Positions 18,150 to 25,829 of a stretch of DNA of 64,000 nucleotides are shown here, one piece after another. Position numbers and translations under genes: made by a program. Below the pieces are notes generated by a model that saw nothing but the letters and a program-made list of their open reading frames with translations, made no database searches and had not been told where the DNA came from. Each line of letters starts with the position of its first letter. Within the stretch, counting starts at the first letter, position 1. This DNA comes from Embleya sp042956465 (lineage in GTDB: Bacteria > Actinomycetota > Actinomycetes > Streptomycetales > Streptomycetaceae). The stretch covers positions 1-64,000 of the forward strand of contig NZ_JBIBGL010000005.1 of the NCBI RefSeq assembly GCF_042956465.1, in the 5' to 3' direction.

Positions 18150-19755
18150 CGATGTACCAGATCGGGTTGTAGTGCAGGTTCTTCACCGAGTTGTTCGCGG
18201 CGATCACCTGTGCGGGCTGAAGCAGCGGCATGAACGGGCCGGTCTTGTTCATCGCTTCCTGGAGCTGCTTGTACAGCGCGACGCGCTCGGCGTCGCTGGT
18301 GGCGACCTTGGCCCGCTGGGCGAGGTCGCTCACCTCGGCGTTGGCGTCCTTCTTCCAGCCGGCGCGCAGGGCGACCAGTTCACCCGGGGTGAACGCGAGG
18401 TAGTCGCTGGCGTCGGGGTAGTCGGCCTGCCACCACCACAGGCCCATCGACTCGGTGCCGTTGCGGTAGGAGTCCAGCGCGGTCTGGGTCGGGGCCGGCT
18501 TGAGGTTGATGTTGATGCCGACCTCCTTGAGGTTGGCCTGCACCCGGGCGCCGAGGTCGCCGAAGTTGATCCCGTTGATGGTCACGTCGGAGGCGTAGTA
18601 CAGGTCGACGCTGGGGTTGTTCAGCCCGGCGCGGGCCAACGCGGCCTTGGCGCGCGGGACATCGCGCTGCACGGCCTTGGCCGGGTCGAGCGCGCCGGTG
18701 AAGAAGCCGGGCACGATGCCGGCGGCCTGCGCGGAGCCGGCGCCGGCCACGTCCAGCAGGCTCTTGTAGTCCAGGCCGTAGCGCACCGCCTCCTGGAAGT
18801 CCTTGTTGGAGGTGGTCGGCGAGGTGGCCGGGTTGTCGTTGGTGAACAGGAACGCGGTGGTGGGCGTGGGCTGTTGCAGCACCTGCGCCTGGCCCTTGAC
18901 CTTGACCGCCTGGTCCGGCGACATGTCCAGGGAGACCTGGCTCTCGCCGCTGAGCACGTTCAACTGCTGGGTGTTCGCGGGCACGTTGCGCACCACGACC
19001 TTGGCGTACTTGGGCTTGGCGCCCCAGTAGTTGTCGTTGCGGGTGAGGATGACCTCACTGCTCACGTCGTACTTGGTGATCCGGTACGGGCCGCTGCCCT
19101 GCGAGTCGGAGTTCAGGAACTGCTCGGCCTTGTCGCCCTGGTCCGCGCCCGCCGCGTCCGAGCCGCCGTGTGCGGCGACCGTCTTGGAGTTGACCACGCC
19201 CAGTGCGGGGGTGGCGATGCGGAACGGCAGCGCGGGGTCGGCGGCCTCGGTGGTGAGCACCACCGTGTGCTCGTCCTTGGCGGTCGCGGTGACGCCGTCG
19301 AGCAGGAAGGCCGGGTTGCCCTTGAGGTTCTTGACCCGGTTGAACGAGAACACCACGTCCTTGGCGGTCACCGGCGTGCCGTCGGAGAACTTGGCCTCCG
19401 GGCGCAACGGGAAGGTGAACGTCTTGGCGTCGGGGGCGGCCTCGAAGGACGCGGCGAGCAGCGGTACCGGCTTGGTCACGTCGCCGCCCGCGAAGGTCAG
19501 CAGCGTGTCGTAGACGGGGCGGGTGACCAGGATCCCGGTGGGCTCGAAGGTCCGGCCCGGGTCGGCGGTCTTGAGACTGAACGAGGTGTCGACGACGAGC
19601 GTGCCGCCGTCGCCCTGGGCGTCGCCGGACTGCTTCTTGGCGCCGCCGCACGCGGCGAGCATCAAAGCGGCGGCGACGGTGACCGCCAATGGGGCGGCGG
19701 CCCGACGCACGGCCTTGGCTCGGCGACTGTCCCCGATGGGGTGATTGCCCTGCAT
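18130..19755 (-). CDS. Extracellular solute-binding lipoprotein, family 5
   Basis: A 541-residue family 5 (DppA/OppA-like) substrate-binding protein. A signal peptide with arginines at 11-18 ends in the lipobox L33-A-A-C36, so the mature protein is lipid-anchored outside the membrane. The SBP_bac_5 entry segment FPLRPEAKFSDGTPVTAKDV is intact. It is the first gene of the minus-strand unit, with a GAGGAAGG ribosome site before ATG 19755 and a regulatory dyad about 50 bases upstream. Family 5 proteins bind peptides, opines, nickel or plant compounds; the neighbouring catabolic genes favour a peptide, imino acid or opine-like ligand. Confidence 0.9.
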   Translation of the reverse strand: MQGNHPIGDSRRAKAVRRAAAPLAVTVAAALMLAACGGAKKQSGDAQGDGGTLVVDTSFSLKTADPGRTFEPTGILVTRPVYDTLLTFAGGDVTKPVPLLAASFEAAPDAKTFTFPLRPEAKFSDGTPVTAKDVVFSFNRVKNLKGNPAFLLDGVTATAKDEHTVVLTTEAADPALPFRIATPALGVVNSKTVAAHGGSDAAGADQGDKAEQFLNSDSQGSGPYRITKYDVSSEVILTRNDNYWGAKPKYAKVVVRNVPANTQQLNVLSGESQVSLDMSPDQAVKVKGQAQVLQQPTPTTAFLFTNDNPATSPTTSNKDFQEAVRYGLDYKSLLDVAGAGSAQAAGIVPGFFTGALDPAKAVQRDVPRAKAALARAGLNNPSVDLYYASDVTINGINFGDLGARVQANLKEVGININLKPAPTQTALDSYRNGTESMGLWWWQADYPDASDYLAFTPGELVALRAGWKKDANAEVSDLAQRAKVATSDAERVALYKQLQEAMNKTGPFMPLLQPAQVIAANNSVKNLHYNPIWYIDVDKLG

Positions 19756-19802
19756 GGCGCACCTTCCTCAAGCCACCCGATCGGCCGATGACGGAACCGA
19801 GT

Positions 19803-19819
19803 GTTTGATCTGGCTGAAC
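19803..19819. promoter_or_regulatory. Operator-like dyad before the transporter arm
   Basis: GTTTGA-N5-CTGAAC, about 50 bases upstream of the binding-protein start. It is an imperfect version of the perfect dyad at 20124-20140, with the same 6-5-6 spacing. Confidence 0.5.
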
Positions 19820-20123
19820 GGTGGGCTCGAAAGTAGGCGTCGCCGAACGTGATGGTCAATGGCTTTCTCGGCCGTCTCGGCATTTGGGACCAAAGATCCA
19901 TTCACGGTGATCACTCGTGGACATGGAGCGACGATTTTTCGCCTTGATAACGGTTTGATGACTGCTCAGAGCCCACATGGACGTCAAAAGCCGCACCCGC
20001 CGACAACGCCGCGCCGGGCACCCGCAACCCGGCCTTCACCCATCGGCAACCCGGTGACCATCACCCGGGCGGCGCAGTGATCTTGACGGGGAGTCAGCTT
20101 CATGCTTATGTTCGCCCCGAAAC

Positions 20124-20140
20124 GTTCAACCACATTGAAC
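20124..20140. promoter_or_regulatory. Perfect dyad GTTCAA-N5-TTGAAC before the regulator arm
   Basis: A perfect 6-5-6 inverted repeat 71 bases upstream of the XRE-cupin start. Its resemblance to the site at 19803-19819 suggests one regulator, most simply the XRE-cupin protein, controls both arms. Confidence 0.65.
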
Positions 20141-20210
20141 ACGCCATGAAGCACAAGCCAGGATCCGCGAGTCGAGGGTGCTCGGCACCGGAGCGAACGG
20201 GGATCGGACC

Positions 20211-20747
20211 ATGCTGGGTGACCGACTGCGCGAACTACGGCAAGCGCACGATCTGACCTTGCGTCAGTTGGCCGTCCAAGCCGGGATATCGGCGGGCATG
20301 CTCAGTCAACTGGAGAACGGCGCCGCGGAACCGAGCCTGAGCACTCTGCGCAAGCTCGCCCGCGTCTTCGACACCTCCATCTCGACCCTGTTCGACGATC
20401 CGGACGTACCGCGCGTGGCCGTGACCACGCGCGACCGACGCATGCGGCTCGGCGCGGCCCGCCAGCACATCACCTACTCCAGGCTCACCCCCGGATCGGG
20501 CGATCTCGAAGTGCTGGAGGCCGACATCGAGCCCGGCCAGGCATCCTCCGACGAGCCGTACAGCCATCCCTCCACGGAATGCGCCACCGTGCTCGCCGGA
20601 CGACTCGACGTCGAGGTGGACGGCCGCGTCCACCGCCTCGAAGAGGGTGACGCGATCACCTTCGACTCGCGCCTGCCGCACCGGTTCGTCAACTCCTCCG
20701 ACAAACCGGCCCGGCTGCTCGTCGCGGTGACGCCGCCGATGCCGTAG
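20211..20747 (+). CDS. XRE-cupin transcriptional regulator
   Basis: A 178-residue protein with an N-terminal Xre-type helix-turn-helix (LRELRQAHDLTLRQLAVQAG, then SAGMLSQLENGAAEPSLSTL) and a C-terminal cupin barrel (TECATVLAGRLDVEVDGRVH, then LEEGDAITFDSRLPHRFVN). Regulators of this architecture sense small metabolites through the cupin and control amino-acid, polyamine or opine catabolism. It sits between the divergent transport and oxidation arms, the classic place for a pathway-specific regulator. The ATG at 20211 is preceded by a GGGGAT site. Confidence 0.88.
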   Translation: MLGDRLRELRQAHDLTLRQLAVQAGISAGMLSQLENGAAEPSLSTLRKLARVFDTSISTLFDDPDVPRVAVTTRDRRMRLGAARQHITYSRLTPGSGDLEVLEADIEPGQASSDEPYSHPSTECATVLAGRLDVEVDGRVHRLEEGDAITFDSRLPHRFVNSSDKPARLLVAVTPPMP

Positions 20748-20794
20748 GGCCCGCGGCCGGGAACGGTCACGGTTGCGGCCACGCACCCTCGGGT

Positions 20795-20851
20795 GGGAAC
20801 GGCGCACCGTTCCCGGCGGTCCCGACGGCCGGGAACGGACCACGTTCCCGG
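20795..20851. promoter_or_regulatory. Two tandem GGGAACG dyads before the DapA-family gene
   Basis: Positions 20795-20814 form a perfect 8-4-8 dyad and 20829-20851 a perfect 9-5-9 dyad. Both use the arms GGGAACG and CGTTCCC. A third, degenerate arm lies near 20757. They could be paired operators or RNA hairpins attenuating readthrough from the regulator gene into the catabolic genes; the re-use of one half-site favours protein binding. Confidence 0.55.
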
Positions 20852-20909
20852 CTCCCACGGGTATCGCGTCACCCGGATCCCGCGTTTGTGCCCCGAAAGG
20901 ACCGAGGGC

Positions 20910-21830
20910 ATGGACCGCAACACCGTCGACTGGCACGGCTACATACCGGCCGTGACAACCCCCTTCACCTCCCAGGGCGACCTCGATCTCGCGGCCTGGG
21001 ACGAACAGTTGGAGTGGTTCGCCGCCGAACGCCTCGACGGCGTCGTCATCGCCGGCACCACCGGCGAGTGGTACACCCTCACCGCCACCGAACGCGCCGC
21101 CCTGTTCACCCGCGCCGCCCGCCGGGTCCGCGGCCGGTACACCCTGCTCGGCGGCTGCAACGCCTACACCGCCTCCGCCGCGATCGGCCACGCCCGCGCC
21201 GCGCGCGCCGCCGGCCTGGACGGCATCCTGCTCACCCCGCCGCCTTACGTGGTGCCCAACTCGCGCGAGATCGTGGCCTTCTATGAAGAGGTCTGCACCG
21301 CCGTCGACATCCCCGTCTGCGTCTACAACTGGCCCCGGGGCACCGGCGTCGACCTGGACACCGACACCCTGAGCGCGCTCGCCGACCTGCCCAACGTGGT
21401 CGCGATCAAGAACTCCACCGGCGACTTCGGCTCCTTCGTCAAGGGCCTGATCGCCCTGCACGAGCGGGTGCGCTACTTCGGCATCACCACCGACCGGGTC
21501 GGCGTCGCGCTGATGCGCGGCATCGGCGGCGACGGCCTGATGGGCGCCGGCGCCGTGCTGGGCCGGGACCACCCCGACTTCTTCCATCACCTCGCCGCGG
21601 GCGACGAGGCCGCCGCACTGGCCGTGGGCGCCCGCGACCGGGTGCTGATGCAGGCCTGGTTCACCGCCGACTACGGGCCGCGCTTCGGCAGCGCACCGGC
21701 CATCCTCAAGCACGCCCTCACCCTGCGCGGCGTACCCGCCGGCCACCCGCGCCGCCCGCTGCTGCCGCTGACCGTCGCCGAGGCCGAACAGGTCCGCGCC
21801 ACGGTCGCCGAACTCGGACTCCTGGCCTGA
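20910..21830 (+). CDS. Dihydrodipicolinate synthase (DapA) family lyase/deaminase
   Basis: A 306-residue class I aldolase. It has the DapA N-terminal segment WHGYIPAVTTPFTSQGDLD, GTTGEWYTLT, the active-site tyrosine in VCVYNWPRGTG and the Schiff-base lysine in NVVAIKNSTGD. Family members include 4-hydroxy-tetrahydrodipicolinate synthase, N-acetylneuraminate lyase and 1-pyrroline-4-hydroxy-2-carboxylate deaminase. The last fits best here because the next three genes encode a D-hydroxyproline-dehydrogenase-like complex. The stop codon overlaps the next ATG by one base. Confidence 0.85.
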   Translation: MDRNTVDWHGYIPAVTTPFTSQGDLDLAAWDEQLEWFAAERLDGVVIAGTTGEWYTLTATERAALFTRAARRVRGRYTLLGGCNAYTASAAIGHARAARAAGLDGILLTPPPYVVPNSREIVAFYEEVCTAVDIPVCVYNWPRGTGVDLDTDTLSALADLPNVVAIKNSTGDFGSFVKGLIALHERVRYFGITTDRVGVALMRGIGGDGLMGAGAVLGRDHPDFFHHLAAGDEAAALAVGARDRVLMQAWFTADYGPRFGSAPAILKHALTLRGVPAGHPRRPLLPLTVAEAEQVRATVAELGLLA

Positions 21831-23014
21831 TGACTCCCGGCCCGACCGAACCCACCGAAGTCCTGGTCGTCGGCGGCGGGCTGCTCGGCTGCGCGCTGGC
21901 CTACCACCTCGCCCGCGCGGGCGCCTCGGTCCGACTGATCGAGAAGGACCAGCTCAACCGGCACGCCTCCGGGCAGAACGCGGGCAGCCTGCACTTCCAA
22001 CTCGAATACCGGATGATCCAACACGGCCCCACCGTGGCCGCCCGCGCCGCCGAGGCACTGCCGCTGCACCTGGACGCCATGCGCTCGTGGGCCGGCCTGG
22101 AGGACGAACTCGGCGAGCCGTGCGGCGTGCGCCGCTCCGGCGGCCTGATGCTCGCCGAATCCCCCGAGGACATGGCCCTGCTCGCGCACAAGGCGCACCT
22201 GGAACACACCCACGGACTGCACGTCGAACTGCTCGACGCCCGTGCCACCCACGAACGCGCCCCCTATCTCTCCGACCGCGTGATCGGCGCCGCCTGGTGC
22301 CCCGGCGAGGGCAAGGCCAACCCGCGCCTGGTCACCCACGCCTACGCCCGCGCCGCCCGCCGACACGGCGCCCGGATCGACACCGGCGTACGGCTGACCG
22401 CGCTGCGCCACGACGGCCGACGGTGGCTCGCCGAAACCGCGGGCGGGCATCGCACGGCCGCGCGCGCGGTCGTGGTCGCGGCCGGCGTGTGGACCGGCGA
22501 GGTGGCCGCCATGGCCGACATCCGGCTGCCCCTGGTGCCCGTCGCGCTCACCATGACGGTCACCGCCGCGGCGCCGCCGCTGATCCCGCACCTGGTCCAG
22601 CACGCCGGCCGCCGCCTCTCGCTCAAGCAGACCGAGGAGGGCAACGTGCTCATCGGCGGTGGCCGCGCCGCCAAGTTCGTCCAGCACGCCGGCGCCCTCG
22701 ACCTGGACGCCCGCCCCGAACTGCGGCTGGACTCGGTGTTCGCCGGTGCCGACGCGGCGCGCGTGGTGCCGGCCGTACAGCGCCTGCCGGTGCTGCGCAT
22801 CTGGTCCGGCGCCACCTCGCTGGCTCCCGACCAACTGCCCCTGCTCGGAGCCGTCCCGCGCCGCCCCGACTTCTTCGTCGCCACCGGCGGATCCGGCTTC
22901 ACCCTCGGCCCCACCTACAGTCGCCTACTCGCCGAACAGGTCCTCACCGGCACCACCGGACTGCCCCTCGACGACTACTCCCCCGCACGGTTCGGAGCAC
23001 TGAACTTTGTCTGA
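21830..23014 (+). CDS. FAD oxidoreductase, HcnC/opine-oxidase/D-hydroxyproline dehydrogenase beta-subunit type
   Basis: A 394-residue DAO-family flavoprotein: the N-terminal dinucleotide fold VLVVGGGLLGCALAYHLARA with the acidic end of the second strand (RLIEKD), the flavin-loop region NRHASGQNAGSLHFQLEYR, and the C-terminal FFVATGGSGFTLGPTYSRLL. It pairs with the [2Fe-2S] and second FAD subunits encoded immediately downstream, the arrangement of HcnABC, OoxAB and the heterotrimeric D-hydroxyproline dehydrogenases. It probably oxidises the amine or imino-acid substrate directly. Confidence 0.85.
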   Translation: MTPGPTEPTEVLVVGGGLLGCALAYHLARAGASVRLIEKDQLNRHASGQNAGSLHFQLEYRMIQHGPTVAARAAEALPLHLDAMRSWAGLEDELGEPCGVRRSGGLMLAESPEDMALLAHKAHLEHTHGLHVELLDARATHERAPYLSDRVIGAAWCPGEGKANPRLVTHAYARAARRHGARIDTGVRLTALRHDGRRWLAETAGGHRTAARAVVVAAGVWTGEVAAMADIRLPLVPVALTMTVTAAAPPLIPHLVQHAGRRLSLKQTEEGNVLIGGGRAAKFVQHAGALDLDARPELRLDSVFAGADAARVVPAVQRLPVLRIWSGATSLAPDQLPLLGAVPRRPDFFVATGGSGFTLGPTYSRLLAEQVLTGTTGLPLDDYSPARFGALNFV

Positions 23015-23525
23015 CCACCCGGCGCAGGTGTCCATCACCCTCGACGGCCGCCCGCACACCCTGCCCCGCGGCCGCTCGCTGGCCGCCGCCCTGATCGCCA
23101 CCGACCATCCCGTCACCCGGTACGACCGGGCCGGCCGGCCGCGCGCGCCCTATTGCGGGATGGGCGTGTGCTTCGACTGCGCCGTCACCGTCGACGGCAC
23201 CCCACTGGTTCGGGCCTGCCAGGAGCCGGTCCGCGCGGGCATGCGCGTGGACACGGGGGGCGGGGTCGGCGCGGGTGCGGGTGTCGAGGCCGGCCGGGAG
23301 GTCGGCGCGGACGGGGGCGCGGGTGTGGGCACCGGCATGGAGGCCCGCCCGGGCGTGCGTGCCGACGCCGGCCGGGAGGTCCGTGCGGACATGCGTGTGG
23401 ACGGTGGCACGGAGGACGGTCCGGACGTACGGATCGGCACGGGCACGGGCACGGGGAACGAGGCCGGAACCGGGAACGGCACCCGGAACGAAACGAACGC
23501 GCCCACCGAGATCGAGGACGTGTGA
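23007..23525 (+). CDS. [2Fe-2S] small subunit (HcnA/gamma type) with a long low-complexity tail
   Basis: A 172-residue protein. Residues 1-74 form the ferredoxin-like domain, with cluster cysteines C50, C55, C58 and C71 (APYCGMGVCFDCAVTVDG). Residues from about 75 onward are a Gly/Ala/Val/Asp/Arg low-complexity tail with degenerate repeats such as GREVGADGG and GREVRADMRVDGG. Usual family members stop near residue 100, so the tail is extra. Translation appears to start at a TTG that overlaps the end of the beta-subunit gene by eight bases. It should transfer electrons between the two flavin subunits. Confidence 0.8.
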   Translation: MSDHPAQVSITLDGRPHTLPRGRSLAAALIATDHPVTRYDRAGRPRAPYCGMGVCFDCAVTVDGTPLVRACQEPVRAGMRVDTGGGVGAGAGVEAGREVGADGGAGVGTGMEARPGVRADAGREVRADMRVDGGTEDGPDVRIGTGTGTGNEAGTGNGTRNETNAPTEIEDV

Positions 23526-25048
23526 TGGCCGCCACCGAACCGCAGGTGCTGATCGTCGGCGCCGGTCCCGCCGGTCTCGCTGCCGCCGTCACCGCCGCCC
23601 GACACGGCGCGCAGGTCCTGATCGTCGACGAACAGGCCCGTCCCGGCGGGCAGATCTGGCGCCGACCCGACCCCGACGCGGGCGGTCCCGATCCGCTCGC
23701 CGGCCCCGCGTACGACGCCGGCCGCGCGTTGCTCGCCCGGGCCGCCGCGCACCCGGGGATCACCTTCGCGCACGACACCACCGCGTGGGGCGTCTTCGGC
23801 ACGCACACCACGCCCGACGGCTTCGCCGCGCCTCCCGGCACGCCCGTGCCCGAGGGCCCCCGGGTCGCGGTGCACGGCCCCGATGGGGTGGAAATCCTGC
23901 TGCCCCGCGCCCTGTTGCTCACCGCCGGCGCCTACGACCTGCCGGTGCCCGTACCCGGCTGGACCCTCCCCGGCTTCTTCACCGTCGGCGGCATCCAGGC
24001 CCTGCTCAAGGGTCACCGCACCCTCGCCGGCCGGCGCATCGTGCTGGCCGGCGCCCATCCGCTGCTGCTGATCGCCGCCGCGCAGCTCGTCCGCGCCGGC
24101 GCCGACGTCGCCGAAGTGGCCTTCGCCCAGGGCCTGCCCGGCCCCACCGAGCTCACCCGCGCACTCGCCGCGCTGCCCGGCAACCGGGCCAAGGTCGCCG
24201 AGGGCCTCGCCGCCGTGCGCACCCTGCGGCAGGCCGGCGTGCCCATCCACACGCACACCCTGCTCCTGCGCGCCGACGGCGAGGAGCACATCACCACCGC
24301 CGTATTGGCCAGGGTCGACCGCAACTGGCGTCCTGTACCCGGCACCGAACGCACCATCGCCTGCGACACCGTCGGCACCGGCTACGGCTTCGTCCCCTCC
24401 ACCGAACTGGCCCGCCAGGCCGGATGCAAGGCAACCTGGAACGGGCCCGCCGGCGGCTGGGTCCTGGTCCACGACCACGCGATGCGCACCACCCTCCCGC
24501 ACATCTGGGCGGCCGGCGAACTCACCGGCATCGCCGGCGCCGAACACGCGGTCGCCGCCGGCAAACGCGCCGCGCTGGACATCTGCCGCAGCCTGGGCCT
24601 CCTCGACAGCGCCACCCACGACCGCGAACTACCCTCCGTGGAACGCGAATTGGCCGTCACCACCCGAATGGCCAGGCTGCTCGAACACACCTGCGCACCC
24701 GATCGCGCCGCCCTGAACGCACTCGCCGAGGACGACACGCTGCTGTGCCGCTGCGAGGAGGTGACCTACGGACAGATCCGCCGCACACTGCGCGACAACC
24801 CCGGCCTGGGCACCGCCGACGCGGTCAAACTCCTCAGCCGGGCGGGCATGGGCCCCTGCCAGGGCCGCATGTGCGGCCCCGCCCTGGTCGAACTCCTGCA
24901 CGAGGAAACCCACATCCCCCGAGAAACCCTCGGCCCCTTCACCGCACGCCCCCCGATCAAACCCCTCCCGGTCGCCGCCCTCGCCGAAGCCCACGACGCC
25001 ACCACCCACACACCCCCGAATCCCGCCGGCCCCGAGACGCCCCGGTAG
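23525..25048 (+). CDS. FAD/NAD(P)-binding oxidoreductase, HcnB/alpha-subunit type
   Basis: A 507-residue flavoprotein: N-terminal VLIVGAGPAGLAAAVTAARH, the RPGGQIWRRP motif, a second dinucleotide fold at GRRIVLAGAHPLLL, and IWAAGELTGIAGAEHAVAAG. The C-terminus has a BFD-like [2Fe-2S] domain with CRCEEVTYGQI and MGPCQGRMCG. This is the large subunit of HcnABC/opine-oxidase/D-hydroxyproline-dehydrogenase complexes. The ATG at 23525 overlaps the preceding stop codon by one base, so the beta, gamma and alpha genes form one coupled set. Confidence 0.87.
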   Translation: MAATEPQVLIVGAGPAGLAAAVTAARHGAQVLIVDEQARPGGQIWRRPDPDAGGPDPLAGPAYDAGRALLARAAAHPGITFAHDTTAWGVFGTHTTPDGFAAPPGTPVPEGPRVAVHGPDGVEILLPRALLLTAGAYDLPVPVPGWTLPGFFTVGGIQALLKGHRTLAGRRIVLAGAHPLLLIAAAQLVRAGADVAEVAFAQGLPGPTELTRALAALPGNRAKVAEGLAAVRTLRQAGVPIHTHTLLLRADGEEHITTAVLARVDRNWRPVPGTERTIACDTVGTGYGFVPSTELARQAGCKATWNGPAGGWVLVHDHAMRTTLPHIWAAGELTGIAGAEHAVAAGKRAALDICRSLGLLDSATHDRELPSVERELAVTTRMARLLEHTCAPDRAALNALAEDDTLLCRCEEVTYGQIRRTLRDNPGLGTADAVKLLSRAGMGPCQGRMCGPALVELLHEETHIPRETLGPFTARPPIKPLPVAALAEAHDATTHTPPNPAGPETPR

Positions 25049-25077
25049 CGAGTCGACACTCGGCGCGCGTCTCGGCG

Positions 25078-25722
25078 TCAACTCCGGACCTCTCTGCCGG
25101 ACTTGGTCCAGTTGTCGTGCAGGCGGTCCAGGTACGAACTCGCCTGCGAGCCCGGCTTCACGCCGCGTGCGAACGCGAGCATGTTGCCGGCGCCGGTGTT
25201 GTAGCCCAAGGCGAGGAGTTCGTTCCTGGTCAGCGCACCGGGCCAGTTCGCGGGCAGTTGCGCGGCCAGGTCGTGCAGGTGCCAGGCCGCTGCCTCGATC
25301 GCCAGGTCCGGGTCGTCGGGCAGGTCCTGCCAGTCCCGATCGGCGAAGTCCCGGCCCTGCTTGGCCTCGTCGAAGGCGGCCTTGTGCATGTTCGCGATCC
25401 CGAAGGCGGAATCCGGCTTCACCTTCTGCCAGGCCCGCTCCAACGCCGAGTCGTGCGGCTTGTACGACTCGTTGTGCAGAATCGCCATCAGCAGTTGCGG
25501 ATCGATGCCGGCCGCCCGGGCGTGCTCGACCACCTGCGGTGCGTAGCGGGCCGGTTGCCCGCCGCCGCCCTTGGGCGCCGCCGTGTCCGCGGCACCGGGC
25601 GCCGCCGATCCGGACGCCCGCGCGGAATCGGTCCGCGGCGGCTCACACGCCACCGCTCCGGCACTCGCCACGACGAGCACCATCGCCGCCGGCCACCACC
25701 GACACCCGCGAGACTCCCGCAC
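25078..25722 (-). CDS. Lysozyme-like/lytic transglycosylase lipoprotein
   Basis: A 214-residue secreted protein. A hydrophobic signal (AAMVLVVASAGAV) ends in a lipobox-like AVAC, followed by a Ser/Ala/Gly linker. The catalytic domain resembles SLT-type lysozyme-fold enzymes: LLMAILHNESYKP provides the candidate catalytic glutamate, with LALGYNTGAGNMLAFA near the C-terminus. It likely cuts peptidoglycan at the cell surface. The GTG at 25722 is preferred over the one at 25743 because GGGAGGG sits just upstream of it. It is convergent with the alpha-subunit gene. Confidence 0.72.
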   Translation of the reverse strand: MRESRGCRWWPAAMVLVVASAGAVACEPPRTDSARASGSAAPGAADTAAPKGGGGQPARYAPQVVEHARAAGIDPQLLMAILHNESYKPHDSALERAWQKVKPDSAFGIANMHKAAFDEAKQGRDFADRDWQDLPDDPDLAIEAAAWHLHDLAAQLPANWPGALTRNELLALGYNTGAGNMLAFARGVKPGSQASSYLDRLHDNWTKSGREVRS

Positions 25723-25829
25723 GCCGCGCCCTCCCGACCGCACTCGCTACCCGACCGACCAGCCTACGCGGCGCTCCACGGCCACCCCGGTAAGCCCCGA
25801 TCCGGCACCGACCACGGTCCACCCGCCGG

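Larger units (their letters stand above)
19756..20210. promoter_or_regulatory. Divergent promoter region of the transport and oxidation arms
   Basis: A 455-base spacer, A/T-richer than its surroundings, between the binding-protein gene and the XRE-cupin regulator. It has no gene. It carries two related 17-base dyads, one close to each arm, described separately. Confidence 0.7.
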
